A DNA stretch of 64,000 nucleotides, taken from Mycobacterium gordonae (GTDB lineage: Bacteria; Actinomycetota; Actinomycetes; Mycobacteriales; Mycobacteriaceae). The notes under the pieces were generated by a model, which saw only the letters and a list, made by a program, of their open reading frames with translations, had not been told where the DNA came from and searched no databases. The stretch is from positions 33,666 through 97,665 of the forward strand of contig NZ_LQOY01000080.1 of the NCBI RefSeq assembly GCF_002101675.1. Reading direction: 5' to 3'. Position 1 is the stretch's first letter, and each line of letters begins with the position of its first letter. Shown here one piece after another: positions 25,229 to 32,767 of the stretch. Position numbers and translations under genes: made by a program.

Positions 25229-26233
25229 ATGGCGACGGCCAGTGAGGCACGGGCATGGGCGCGCGGCGCTTTGCGCGGAATCGGTGACTCGCTGTACACA
25301 CCTTTCTGCGGCGCCGATGGCGACGATATCGACTGGGAGGCCTACCGGACGCTGGTGCGCTACTGCGTCGGCGATCTCGGGCATCCGATGCTGTGGTGCA
25401 CCAGCGGGCTCGCCGAGTTCTGGGCCTTGACACTCGACGAACGAAAGCGCTTGTTGGAGGTGGCGATTGACGAGGGTCGCCGGGCGAACCCCGACGTTGT
25501 CGTGCAGGCCTGCACAGCAGCCACGAGCGCCAAAGACTGTCTGGAACTGACGCTGCACGCTCAGCAGGCGGGTGCCGACATCGCCTACATCCAGACCCCG
25601 ATGATGGAGGCACATGGCGGCGAGGGCGTGCTGCGGTTCTTCTCCTACATCGCTGCGCGCACGGATATCGCACTGGGCATGTTCAATTCGCCGTCGTCGG
25701 GCTATGTACTGACGGCGGCCGAGAGTGCGCGCATCTACGACGAAATCCCGGCGGTGTGCGCCACCAAGGAGGGCGCGTTCCGTCCGGAGAGCAGTCGGCG
25801 GTTGCATGAACTGGCGCCGGGTCTGGTGCTGTGGGAATGCGATCGGACGGTGTACCGGGCCGGATGGTTGCGTGCGGGCATTGTGTGTCCGGCACAATTG
25901 GGCACCGCCGGCTATCTTCTCGAAACGCCGCAGCGCCGGTTGTTCTCCGAATACTGGGATCTGGTGATGGCGGACAAACTGCTCGAGGCGATGGATTTCG
26001 GTCGGGAGTCGGGCCTGGATCAGTTCGACCTGGACATCGGCTCTTGGTGGACGTGCTATCCGGGCCGCCCGGACTATTTCACCCATTGGGCTGGGGCGTT
26101 CAAGTACGCGGCGTCACTATTGGGACTGCCGATCGGGTCGTACCCACATTCACGCCCACCGCAGGCGGAGTTGCCCGCCGAGGCCAAATCTCAGATCGAG
26201 GCCGCATACCGTCGGCTGGGACTGATCGGTTAA
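25229..26233 (+). CDS. Dihydrodipicolinate synthase-family (DapA) class I aldolase/lyase
   Basis: 334 residues, SD AAAGGGG. TIM-barrel DapA fold: GIGDSLYTPF at the N-terminus, Schiff-base lysine at K180 in VCATKEGAFR, and MFNSPSSGYVL where the usual Tyr of the YNxP motif is Phe. Longer than true DapA (about 290), and the C-terminal DIGSWWTCYPGRPDYFTHWAG is atypical. Not a lysine-biosynthesis enzyme; more like hydratase-aldolases of aromatic degradation or sugar-acid aldolases. Substrate unknown. Divergent from the TetR regulator. Confidence 0.85.
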   Translation: MATASEARAWARGALRGIGDSLYTPFCGADGDDIDWEAYRTLVRYCVGDLGHPMLWCTSGLAEFWALTLDERKRLLEVAIDEGRRANPDVVVQACTAATSAKDCLELTLHAQQAGADIAYIQTPMMEAHGGEGVLRFFSYIAARTDIALGMFNSPSSGYVLTAAESARIYDEIPAVCATKEGAFRPESSRRLHELAPGLVLWECDRTVYRAGWLRAGIVCPAQLGTAGYLLETPQRRLFSEYWDLVMADKLLEAMDFGRESGLDQFDLDIGSWWTCYPGRPDYFTHWAGAFKYAASLLGLPIGSYPHSRPPQAELPAEAKSQIEAAYRRLGLIG

Positions 26234-26270
26234 CTTCGAACACCTTGCGTCGCAGGCCTTTACATGCAGG

Positions 26271-26294
26271 AGGCCCGGCCAGCTGACCGGGCCT
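26271..26294. terminator. Bidirectional intrinsic terminator-like hairpin
   Basis: AGGCCCGG (26271-26278), 8-nt loop, CCGGGCCT (26287-26294) followed by T residues, between the convergent DapA-family and CsbD-family genes. Confidence 0.65.
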
Positions 26295-26314
26295 TCCGTA
26301 TTAGCCTCCGCTAC

Positions 26315-26551
26315 CTACTGGTTGGCTTCCTGGCGTGCCTCTTGAACCTTGGCCTCACCGCGGGCCGCCTCGGCCTGGGCCTCGTACTTCGCGGCGTCAC
26401 GCTGAGCCTCGGCCTTGTCCTGCTGGGCCTTGCCCTCGTCGACGAGGTCGTTGCGGCCGGTCACCGTACCGATGACCTCCTTGGCCTTGCCCTTGACGTC
26501 CTCCACGACGCCCTTGACTGCCTCGGCCGGACCGCTGTTCTCGTTCGCCAT
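26315..26551 (-). CDS. CsbD-family stress-response protein
   Basis: 78 residues from ATG 26551, SD AAAGGAG. MANENSGPAEAVKGVVEDVKGKAKEVIGTVTGRNDL is the CsbD pattern, followed by a long charged helix rich in Ala, Gln, Glu and Lys (KAQQDKAEAQRDAAKYEAQAE). CsbD proteins accumulate under general stress (sigma-B type regulons); molecular role unknown. Clustered with two other small membrane or stress proteins. Confidence 0.9.
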   Translation of the reverse strand: MANENSGPAEAVKGVVEDVKGKAKEVIGTVTGRNDLVDEGKAQQDKAEAQRDAAKYEAQAEAARGEAKVQEARQEANQ

Positions 26552-26604
26552 TGCGCTCTCCTTTTCGTTTGTTGACGCTGCTGGGACTTTTCCCAGTTGC
26601 AGGG

Positions 26605-26853
26605 TCAGCGCAAACTGGATGGCGATGTGTCGCTCGTCACGGCGTCCGCCGGCGGTGCGGAAGGGGGCGGGGCGGCGGCACCCGTCTGCGCGCCGGCGGT
26701 GAGGCGGCGGCGCGCCCACAGCGCCAAGCCAACCACCGCAGCGATCAGGGACAGCCAGAACAGGAATTGGGTGATCATCCAGGCGAATTGGGCGCGTAGA
26801 GCCAATCCGCGCGCCTGTCCTACGCGATGAGCAACTGCTTTGGTGGTGGTCAT
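26605..26853 (-). CDS. Small single-span membrane protein, hypothetical
   Basis: 82 residues from ATG 26853 with SD GGAGG. Basic N-terminus (TTTKAVAHRVGQARGLALRAQ), one membrane span (about 25-47, MITQFLFWLSLIAAVVGLALW) closed by ARRR, then a Pro/Ala/Thr-rich tail of about 30 residues. No family recognised. Orientation by the positive-inside rule is not clear because both flanks are basic. Same direction as the CsbD gene 53 bp downstream. Confidence 0.7.
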   Translation of the reverse strand: MTTTKAVAHRVGQARGLALRAQFAWMITQFLFWLSLIAAVVGLALWARRRLTAGAQTGAAAPPPSAPPADAVTSDTSPSSLR

Positions 26854-27002
26854 GGGTCCTCCGGTAGGCCGAGTGAGTTGGCGCGAGCTATCGGTAACCC
26901 GCCCAGTCGTGCTCCCAAACCCACGGATTACCACCCGGGAATGCCGGGCATACCCGAGCGGAGTCAGTAGCGGCGTCCGCGTCGCTGTCGAAAGGACTGG
27001 AA

Positions 27003-27275
27003 ATGCTTACTTTGGGTGTTATCGGCTGGATCGTCATCGGAGGTCTGGCCGGGTGGATTGGCAGCAAGATCATGAAGACCGACGGGCAGATGGGCCTGGT
27101 GCTGAACGTCGTGGTCGGGATCGTAGGCGGGCTACTGGGCGGCTTTTTGTTGCGGGGCTTCGGCGTCGACGTGGCCGGCGGTGGCCTGGTGTTCTCATTT
27201 CTCACCTGTCTGCTGGGGGCGGTCATCCTGCTGGCAATCGTCAAGCTCGTCACCGGGCGGCGAGTGTCCCGATAG
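27003..27275 (+). CDS. GlsB/YeaQ/YmgE family membrane protein (transglycosylase-associated)
   Basis: 90 residues, SD GAAAGGA. Three hydrophobic spans: GVIGWIVIGGLAGWIGSKI, MGLVLNVVVGIVGGLLGGFLL and LVFSFLTCLLGAVILLAIVKL, with the glycine-rich periodicity and KIMKTDGQMG loop typical of the family. Small stress-induced inner-membrane proteins of unknown mechanism. Divergent from the small membrane protein and CsbD genes. Confidence 0.9.
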   Translation: MLTLGVIGWIVIGGLAGWIGSKIMKTDGQMGLVLNVVVGIVGGLLGGFLLRGFGVDVAGGGLVFSFLTCLLGAVILLAIVKLVTGRRVSR

Positions 27276-27334
27276 CACCGGAGCAGCCTGCTCACAGCGA
27301 CGTCAGGGCGCCCGTCACCGCTCGTGGAATGAAC

Positions 27335-27353
27335 TACCGATAGGTATACGGTA
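27335..27353. promoter_or_regulatory. Operator-like element upstream of enoyl-CoA hydratase
   Basis: TACCGATAGGTATACGGTA, 5-bp arms TACCG/CGGTA. Fifteen of the bases are shared with the element at 36294 (TACCGATAGGTATACAGTA), and its reverse complement shares ATACCTATCG with 25079-25100. It lies 39 bp before the ATG at 27393, overlapping the likely promoter. Confidence 0.55.
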
Positions 27354-27392
27354 TGGGTGAACAATCCGCCGGTATCCCACGAGGAGTCACTG

Positions 27393-28223
27393 ATGAGCGC
27401 AGCGGACGCCGACGACGCGGTGCTGTATGAAGTCACCCCCAGCGGCGTCGCGATCGTCACGCTCAATCGCCCTGACCGGCTCAACGCCTGGGGACCCGAC
27501 ATGGCGGGCCCGTTCTATGCGGCGATAGACCGCGCCGAGCAGGACCCGGCGATCAAGGTCATCGTGATAACCGGCCGGGGTCGCGCGTTCTGTGCCGGCG
27601 CCCATCTGGGCGCACCGGGATCGGCGGGCCGCGTCGGCGAATCGCTGGAAAGCGCGGGCGGCAAGAGTGTGGCGGATCTGGTGGGGGAGCGGCCGCCGCA
27701 TTTCGTGACCGAGTTGCGCAAGCCGGTGATTGCGGCCATCAATGGACCTTGTGTCGGAATCGGATTCACTCAGGCGTTGATGTGCGATGTTCGATTCGCC
27801 GCGGCCGGCGCCAAATTGGGCGCCGTCTTCGCCCGGCGCGGCTTGATCGCCGAGTTCGGCGTCTCCTGGATTCTGCCGCGACTGGTTGGTTGGGGCGTCG
27901 CACTCGATCTGCTGTTGAGCGGCCGCACTTTCCTGGCCGACGAGGCGGCCCGTCTGGGTCTCGTGAAGGAAGTTGTACCGCCGGAAGACCTCCTGGGGCG
28001 CGTCCTGGAATACGCCGAGGACATCGCCGGGTACTGTTCCCCGACGGCGATGGCGGTGATCAAGCGCCAGGCGTACGGTGACGCCACGCGCGACGTCGTC
28101 ACCGCGACCGCGGACGCCGAAGCTCTGATGTGGGAGGCGCTGCCGCGCCCCGATGTGCTGGAGGGAATTGTCAGCTTCTTGCAGAAGCGGCCGCCCCAAT
28201 TCCCTTCGCTCACTGACGCTTAG
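27393..28223 (+). CDS. Enoyl-CoA hydratase/isomerase family protein
   Basis: 276 residues from ATG 27393, SD GAGGAG at ideal spacing. Crotonase fold: VAIVTLNRPDRLNAWG, oxyanion-hole GRGRAFCAGAHLG and NGPCVGIGFTQALMCDVRFA, and FARRGLIAEFGVSWILPRLVG with the catalytic-site Glu. Probably hydrates an enoyl-CoA. Stand-alone behind an operator-like element shared with the TetR gene and the 36.4 kb operon. Its end overlaps the convergent methyltransferase by 14 bp. Confidence 0.9.
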   Translation: MSAADADDAVLYEVTPSGVAIVTLNRPDRLNAWGPDMAGPFYAAIDRAEQDPAIKVIVITGRGRAFCAGAHLGAPGSAGRVGESLESAGGKSVADLVGERPPHFVTELRKPVIAAINGPCVGIGFTQALMCDVRFAAAGAKLGAVFARRGLIAEFGVSWILPRLVGWGVALDLLLSGRTFLADEAARLGLVKEVVPPEDLLGRVLEYAEDIAGYCSPTAMAVIKRQAYGDATRDVVTATADAEALMWEALPRPDVLEGIVSFLQKRPPQFPSLTDA

Positions 28224-28857
28224 CGTCGGGCGTGCCGATCAGTAAATGGAATGGCGGGAATCCCTGATCGATTCGGCGGTGTTCGACGGTGAGTCCGGCG
28301 GCCCGCAGCGTGTCAATCACCTCGGCCACCGGGCGAATGCAGAAACCGTGTCTGGTGGGTGGCATCTTCGCCATCGCATCCGGATCGACGAGCCCGATGA
28401 CGATTCGGCCCGAAGTGTTCACCACCCGAACGAGTTCGGCGCAGGCACGATCCAGTTCCGGGACGAAGTAGATGGTGTTGACGGTAATAACTCCACTCAA
28501 TTGGCCATCGGCGAAGGGCAGTTGTGTCAACGACCCTTCGTGCAGCGTGAGCCGTCCGTCCGCGATGTCTCGGCGGTATCGGCGCGCGGCGGCCGCCAGC
28601 ATCGTGTCGGATATCTCGACACCGTGTACCCGGCCCGACCGGCCGGCCCGTGCGAGCAGAAACTTCAGTCCCACGCCACCGCCGAAGCCGACGTCGGCGA
28701 CTTCGTCTGTTTCCCGCGGCTCGAGCGCCTGCGCCGCTGCGTTCACGAAGCGCCGGTTGCCGCGATTGAGCGCCACGCCGACGAACCGGCCCCGCAGGCC
28801 GCTGGGGTGACCGAGTTGCTTGGCGATGCCTGCCATAACGGCGTCGCGGACATTCAT
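28210..28857 (-). CDS. Class I SAM-dependent methyltransferase
   Basis: 215 residues from ATG 28857. SAM-binding motif VADVGFGGGVGLKFLL (about 53-68), acidic residue in HGVEISDTML, and VITVNTIYFVPELDRAC. Methyltransf_11/ubiE-like architecture; substrate unknown. Convergent with the enoyl-CoA hydratase. Confidence 0.85.
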   Translation of the reverse strand: MNVRDAVMAGIAKQLGHPSGLRGRFVGVALNRGNRRFVNAAAQALEPRETDEVADVGFGGGVGLKFLLARAGRSGRVHGVEISDTMLAAAARRYRRDIADGRLTLHEGSLTQLPFADGQLSGVITVNTIYFVPELDRACAELVRVVNTSGRIVIGLVDPDAMAKMPPTRHGFCIRPVAEVIDTLRAAGLTVEHRRIDQGFPPFHLLIGTPDAKRQ

Positions 28858-29011
28858 GCCAAGAGAATACCTCCATGCTTGGGCAGGTCAGAGACCGCTA
28901 CCCGCGGAAAAGTGTGCCGCTGAATCATTTTGGTCCAGCACGGGCGGCGCCGGGCCGGTTGGGAGGCTCACCTCGATGGCTCGCGGCGCCGGCGGGAGTC
29001 GTAGATATGCC

Positions 29012-29027
29012 ATACCCGGTAGGGTAT
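29012..29027. promoter_or_regulatory. CsoR/CstR-like operator overlapping the mmpS-mmpL promoter
   Basis: ATACCCGGTAGGGTAT: perfect 6-bp arms, 4-bp centre. A -10-like TATAGT (29025-29030) overlaps its right end. Same ATACC-N6-GGTAT layout as the 16-mer at 34411-34426. CsoR-family repressors (copper, nickel or persulfide sensors) bind sites of this form. Inference. Confidence 0.5.
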
Positions 29028-29073
29028 AGTAGCGGCGGAACTGAAAGACGCCGCGCCAGATGAGGAGGTTGAG

Positions 29074-29169
29074 ATGAGCATGGAGGTTTCCCTCCGAAAG
29101 ACCGAAGTCCGTCAGAACGAAGGTCAAACGACCCTTCCGGCGCGCCCGCGCGGGCGCGAGACTCACTGA
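29074..29169 (+). CDS. Putative 31-residue leader peptide upstream of mmpS
   Basis: ATG 29074 preceded by a strong SD (GAGGAG, 6 bp spacing) and ending at TGA 29167-29169, 23 bp before mmpS. Sequence MSMEVSLRKTEVRQNEGQTT then LPARPRGRETH: hydrophilic, basic, no signal or membrane segment. Its 3' third coincides with an 18-bp GC palindrome (29141-29158). Could be a translated leader controlling mmpS-mmpL, or a small protein. Confidence 0.45.
   Translation: MSMEVSLRKTEVRQNEGQTTLPARPRGRETH
29141..29158. repeat. 18-bp GC-only perfect palindrome before mmpS
   Basis: CGCGCCCGCGCGGGCGCG, self-complementary over its full length, at the end of the leader ORF and about 35 bp before the mmpS ATG. May form a stable cruciform or mRNA hairpin. 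Confidence 0.7.
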
Positions 29170-29192
29170 AGCGACAGACCAAGGGGACCATC

Positions 29193-29624
29193 ATGCTCAC
29201 CTTTATCAAGCGGGCTTGGATACCGCTTGTCGTCGTGGTCGCCGTGGCCCTGGGCGGCATCGCCGTTCAGCGACTGCGCGGTGTGTTCGGCTCTGACAAG
29301 CTGTTCTCGACGACCGGGAGTGCCGTCGAGACGATCGTGCCCTTCAATCCAAAGACCGTGACTTATGAAGTTTTTGGACCCAGTGACACGACGGGAAGCC
29401 TGAGCTATCTGAACAAGGATGCGGTGGCCGAGCAAGCCAAGTTCAGCAGCCTGCCTTGGACATATACGATTTCGACGACCAACCCCGCGGTGATCGCCAA
29501 CGTGGTGGCGCAGGGTAACAGTGACCGCATCGGCTGTCGCATCACCGTCAACGGCGAAATCCGGGACGAGCAGTCATCCTCGGGGCATCATGCCCAGACG
29601 TTCTGTTTGGTGAAAGCCGCATGA
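29193..29624 (+). CDS. mmpS: MmpS-family transport accessory protein
   Basis: 143 residues, SD AAGGGGA. One N-terminal membrane span (about 9-25, IPLVVVVAVALGGIAV), then a periplasmic domain with TVTYEVFGPSDTTGSLSYLNKD, typical of MmpS proteins, and two cysteines (in RIGCRITVNGE and QTFCLVKAA) likely forming a disulfide. MmpS works with its MmpL partner in export of siderophores, glycolipids or drugs. The stop overlaps the mmpL start (ATGA). Confidence 0.93.
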   Translation: MLTFIKRAWIPLVVVVAVALGGIAVQRLRGVFGSDKLFSTTGSAVETIVPFNPKTVTYEVFGPSDTTGSLSYLNKDAVAEQAKFSSLPWTYTISTTNPAVIANVVAQGNSDRIGCRITVNGEIRDEQSSSGHHAQTFCLVKAA

Positions 29625-32539
29625 ACACCGACACCGACAGCCGTCCGCGCTTCATGCGCTTTGTCCGCGCCTTCGCCATTCCGATCATCCTGTTATGGCT
29701 GCTGCTGACGCTTGCCGTCAATCTGCTTGTGCCGCCGATCGAATCGGTCGCCCGCACCCACGCGGTGACGATGTCGCCGCAGGACGCGCCCGCGATGATC
29801 GCGGCCAAGCGAATCGGCGCCACGTTCCACGAGTCCGACTCGGACAGCATCGTGATGGTGGTCCTGGAAAGCGACAAAGACCTGGGCGATCAGGCGCACG
29901 CCTACTACGACGGGTTGATCAAAAAGCTGGCCGCCGATACCAAACACGTCCAGCACGTGCAGAACCTGTGGGGCGACCGGATCACCGCCGCCGGTTCTCA
30001 GAGCGGTGACGGCAAGGCGGCCTACGTCCAGCTCAACGTTGCCGGCAACCAGGGCAGCACGCTGGGAAACGAGTCGGTGGACGCGGTCCGCAAGATCGTC
30101 GACGGGTCGAAGCCGCCGCCCGGGCTCAAGACCTACGTGACCGGGCCGGCCGCGCTGACGACGGACATGAACGAGGCCGCCGACAAGAGCATGTTCAAGA
30201 TGATGGGTGTGACCGGCGTGGTCATCATGATCATGCTTTTCGTGGTCTATCGCTCGGTGGCCACGGTGCTCCTGGTCCTTGTCATGGTCGGCTTCGAAAT
30301 GGGCACGGCCAGAGGATTGATCGCGCTCCTGGGACGTTATGACCTGTTAGGCTTCTCGACGTTTGTCGTCGCCATGCTGTCGTCGCTGGCCATCGCGGCC
30401 GGCACGGACTATGCGATATTTCTGATCGGGCGCTACCAGGAGGCGCGTCAGAACGGCCAGGACCGGGAAACCGCCTATTACACCATGTTTCGTGGCACCT
30501 ATCACGTCATTCTGGGGTCCGGTCTGACGATCGCCGGTGCGTCCTTCTGCCTGCATTTCGCGCGCCTGTCCTACTTCAAGGCCCTCGGCATCCCGTCCGC
30601 GCTGGGATTGCTGGTCGTGATCGCGGGAGCGCTGACCGCGGCGCCGGCAATCGTCGCGGTGGCGACTCGATTCGGCTTGCTCGATCCCAAGCGAATGATC
30701 AAGACGCGGGGATGGCGACGGATGGGTACGGCGACCGTTCGCTGGCCTGGGCCGATTTTCGTCGCGTCGCTGCTCATCGCGCTGGTCGGCCTGCTGATCG
30801 TGCCGACCATGTCGATCAGCTACAACGACCGCTATTACATCCCGTCGAATCTGCCGTCGAATGTCGGATACGACGCCGCCGAAAAGCATTTCAGCGCGGC
30901 CCGGCTCAATCCCGACATCCTCATGGTCGAGGCCGACCATGACATGCGTAATTCGAGCGACATGATCATCCTCGACCGGATCGCCAAGGACATCTTCCGG
31001 ACGCCCGGAATCGCACGCGTGCAAAGCATCACCCGACCTTTGGGTGGGCCGATCGAGCACAGCTCGATCCCGTTTCAGGTCAGCATGCAGTCGCTGCCGA
31101 TCCAACAGAACCTGCAATTCATGAAGGACCGAATGGCCGACATGCTCACCATGAGCGACGATCTCGGCGTCATGATCGGTTCGATGCAGCGCATGCAGGG
31201 ACTGATGAAGCAGATGAGTGGCACCACCCACCACATGGTCGGGGACATGGGTGCGATGAAGGCCACGCTGGATGAAATGCGGGATCACCTCGCGGATTTC
31301 GACGATTTCGCCCGGCCGTTCCGCAGCTATTTGTATTGGGAGCAGCACTGTTTCGACATTCCGGCCTGCTGGGCGGCGAAGTCGGTGTTCGAAGCGATCG
31401 ACGGGGTGGACAAGTTCAGCGCGGACATGACCACGCTGATCGGCGACATGAACAACATCGACGCTCTGCTGCCCAAGATGCTCGCCGAATTCCCGCCAAT
31501 CATCGCGGTCGCGCAGTCCATGCAGGGGACATTGCTGACCCTGCACAGCAGTTTTTCCGGTCTGGTCACGCAGATGTCGCGGATGACCGATACCGCAAGC
31601 GCGATGGGTCAGGCGTTCGACTCCTCCAAGGCCGACGACTACTTCTATCTGCCGCCGGAGGCCTTCGACAACCCCGACTTTCAGCGGGGCCTGAAGCTCT
31701 TCCTGTCGTCGGACGGCAAGGCGGCGCGGTTCATCATCACCCACGACTCCGACCCGGCCACGCCCAAAGGTATTGCGTCCGTGAAGCCGGAACTCAACGC
31801 CGCACACGAAGCCGTGAAGGGCACGCCGCTGGCCAACGCAAAGTTCTATCTCACCGGCACGGCCGCGGTGTACAACGACATCCAGACCGGGTCCCAATTT
31901 GATCTCCTGATCGTCGGAATCGCCGCGCTGACACTGATATTCGTCGTGATGCTGGTCATCACCCGGGCCCTGGTCGCGTCGCTGGTGATCGTCGGCACGG
32001 TGCTGCTCTCGCTGGGTGCGGCATTCGGGTTGTCGGTTCTGGTGTGGCAGCACATCCTCGGACTGGATCTCAACTGGATCGCGCCGGTCTTCGGCCTGAT
32101 CATCCTGTTGGCCGTCGGGTCGGACTACAACCTGTTGCTCGTCTCGCGATTCCAGGAGGAGATCGGCGCGGGCCTGCGGACCGGGATCATCCGTTCGATG
32201 GGTGAGACCGGTGGCGTCGTGACCGCCGCGGGGCTGGTCTTCGCCTTCACCATGATGTCGATGGCGGCCAGTGACCTGAGCTCAATCGGCCAGGCGGGCA
32301 GCACGATCGGGCTCGGGCTGTTGTTCGACACGCTGATCGTGCGCTCCTTGATGACACCCTCGATCGCCGCCCTGCTCGGCAGGTGGTTCTGGTGGCCGCT
32401 CAAGGTGCGGCCCCGCCCGGCCAGCTCGATGCTCCGGCCGTTCGGACCGCGCCGGCTGGTGCGCTCGCTGCTGCTGGGCGAACAGGCCGATGCGGCGAAG
32501 CCCGCGCACCGTGAACAACCGGTTCCGATGAACGTTTAG
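29621..32539 (+). CDS. mmpL: MmpL-family RND transporter
   Basis: 972 residues. Layout of MmpL4/5-type RND exporters: first span (about 13-34), periplasmic domain 1, spans 2-6 with GTDYAIFLIGRYQEA (proton-relay Asp-Tyr pair), a large second periplasmic loop containing a Met-rich predicted coiled coil (around 500-545, LTMSDDLGVMIGSMQRMQGL), then spans 8-12 with a second GSDYNLLLVSRFQEE motif. The C-terminal tail is short and cytoplasmic. The long hairpin loop marks the siderophore/drug type that pairs with MmpS. Substrate unknown; no local regulator gene adjoins it. Confidence 0.94.
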   Translation: MNTDTDSRPRFMRFVRAFAIPIILLWLLLTLAVNLLVPPIESVARTHAVTMSPQDAPAMIAAKRIGATFHESDSDSIVMVVLESDKDLGDQAHAYYDGLIKKLAADTKHVQHVQNLWGDRITAAGSQSGDGKAAYVQLNVAGNQGSTLGNESVDAVRKIVDGSKPPPGLKTYVTGPAALTTDMNEAADKSMFKMMGVTGVVIMIMLFVVYRSVATVLLVLVMVGFEMGTARGLIALLGRYDLLGFSTFVVAMLSSLAIAAGTDYAIFLIGRYQEARQNGQDRETAYYTMFRGTYHVILGSGLTIAGASFCLHFARLSYFKALGIPSALGLLVVIAGALTAAPAIVAVATRFGLLDPKRMIKTRGWRRMGTATVRWPGPIFVASLLIALVGLLIVPTMSISYNDRYYIPSNLPSNVGYDAAEKHFSAARLNPDILMVEADHDMRNSSDMIILDRIAKDIFRTPGIARVQSITRPLGGPIEHSSIPFQVSMQSLPIQQNLQFMKDRMADMLTMSDDLGVMIGSMQRMQGLMKQMSGTTHHMVGDMGAMKATLDEMRDHLADFDDFARPFRSYLYWEQHCFDIPACWAAKSVFEAIDGVDKFSADMTTLIGDMNNIDALLPKMLAEFPPIIAVAQSMQGTLLTLHSSFSGLVTQMSRMTDTASAMGQAFDSSKADDYFYLPPEAFDNPDFQRGLKLFLSSDGKAARFIITHDSDPATPKGIASVKPELNAAHEAVKGTPLANAKFYLTGTAAVYNDIQTGSQFDLLIVGIAALTLIFVVMLVITRALVASLVIVGTVLLSLGAAFGLSVLVWQHILGLDLNWIAPVFGLIILLAVGSDYNLLLVSRFQEEIGAGLRTGIIRSMGETGGVVTAAGLVFAFTMMSMAASDLSSIGQAGSTIGLGLLFDTLIVRSLMTPSIAALLGRWFWWPLKVRPRPASSMLRPFGPRRLVRSLLLGEQADAAKPAHREQPVPMNV

Positions 32540-32591
32540 CCGGAAGGTTTAGCCGAAAGGTCGGGAAGAACCAACGATTGGGCCACAAAGG

Positions 32592-32756
32592 TCAGTGAGC
32601 GCGGATGATCCTCAGCATCCTGAGATTGATACGGGCGAAACGCCACAGTTGCACAAAGACGTTGTGACGCTTCCTTAATGTCGCCTCGGTCGGCAGTGGA
32701 GCACCGGAGATGCGCTCGGCCGTCAGCGCGTTGACCTGCGAGTCCATGTCATTCAC
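32592..32756 (-). CDS. 54-residue protein in operon with sulfide:quinone oxidoreductase
   Basis: GTG 32756 with AAAGG 7 bp upstream, 11 bp after the SQR stop; an ATG at 32747 gives 51 residues. Sequence MNDMDSQVNALTAERISGAP, then LPTEATLRKRHNVFVQLWRF and ARINLRMLRIIRAH: a polar N-terminus and a basic, amphipathic C-terminal helix that could sit on the membrane. No database family recognised. Position suggests a partner or membrane anchor for the SQR. Confidence 0.55.
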   Translation of the reverse strand: MNDMDSQVNALTAERISGAPLPTEATLRKRHNVFVQLWRFARINLRMLRIIRAH

Positions 32757-32767
32757 GGAAGTGCCTT

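Noticed and set aside
30347..32053. 568-codon minus-strand open frame opposite mmpL
   Set aside because: His/Arg/Gln/Asp-rich shadow of the MmpL coding sequence with no recognisable motif.
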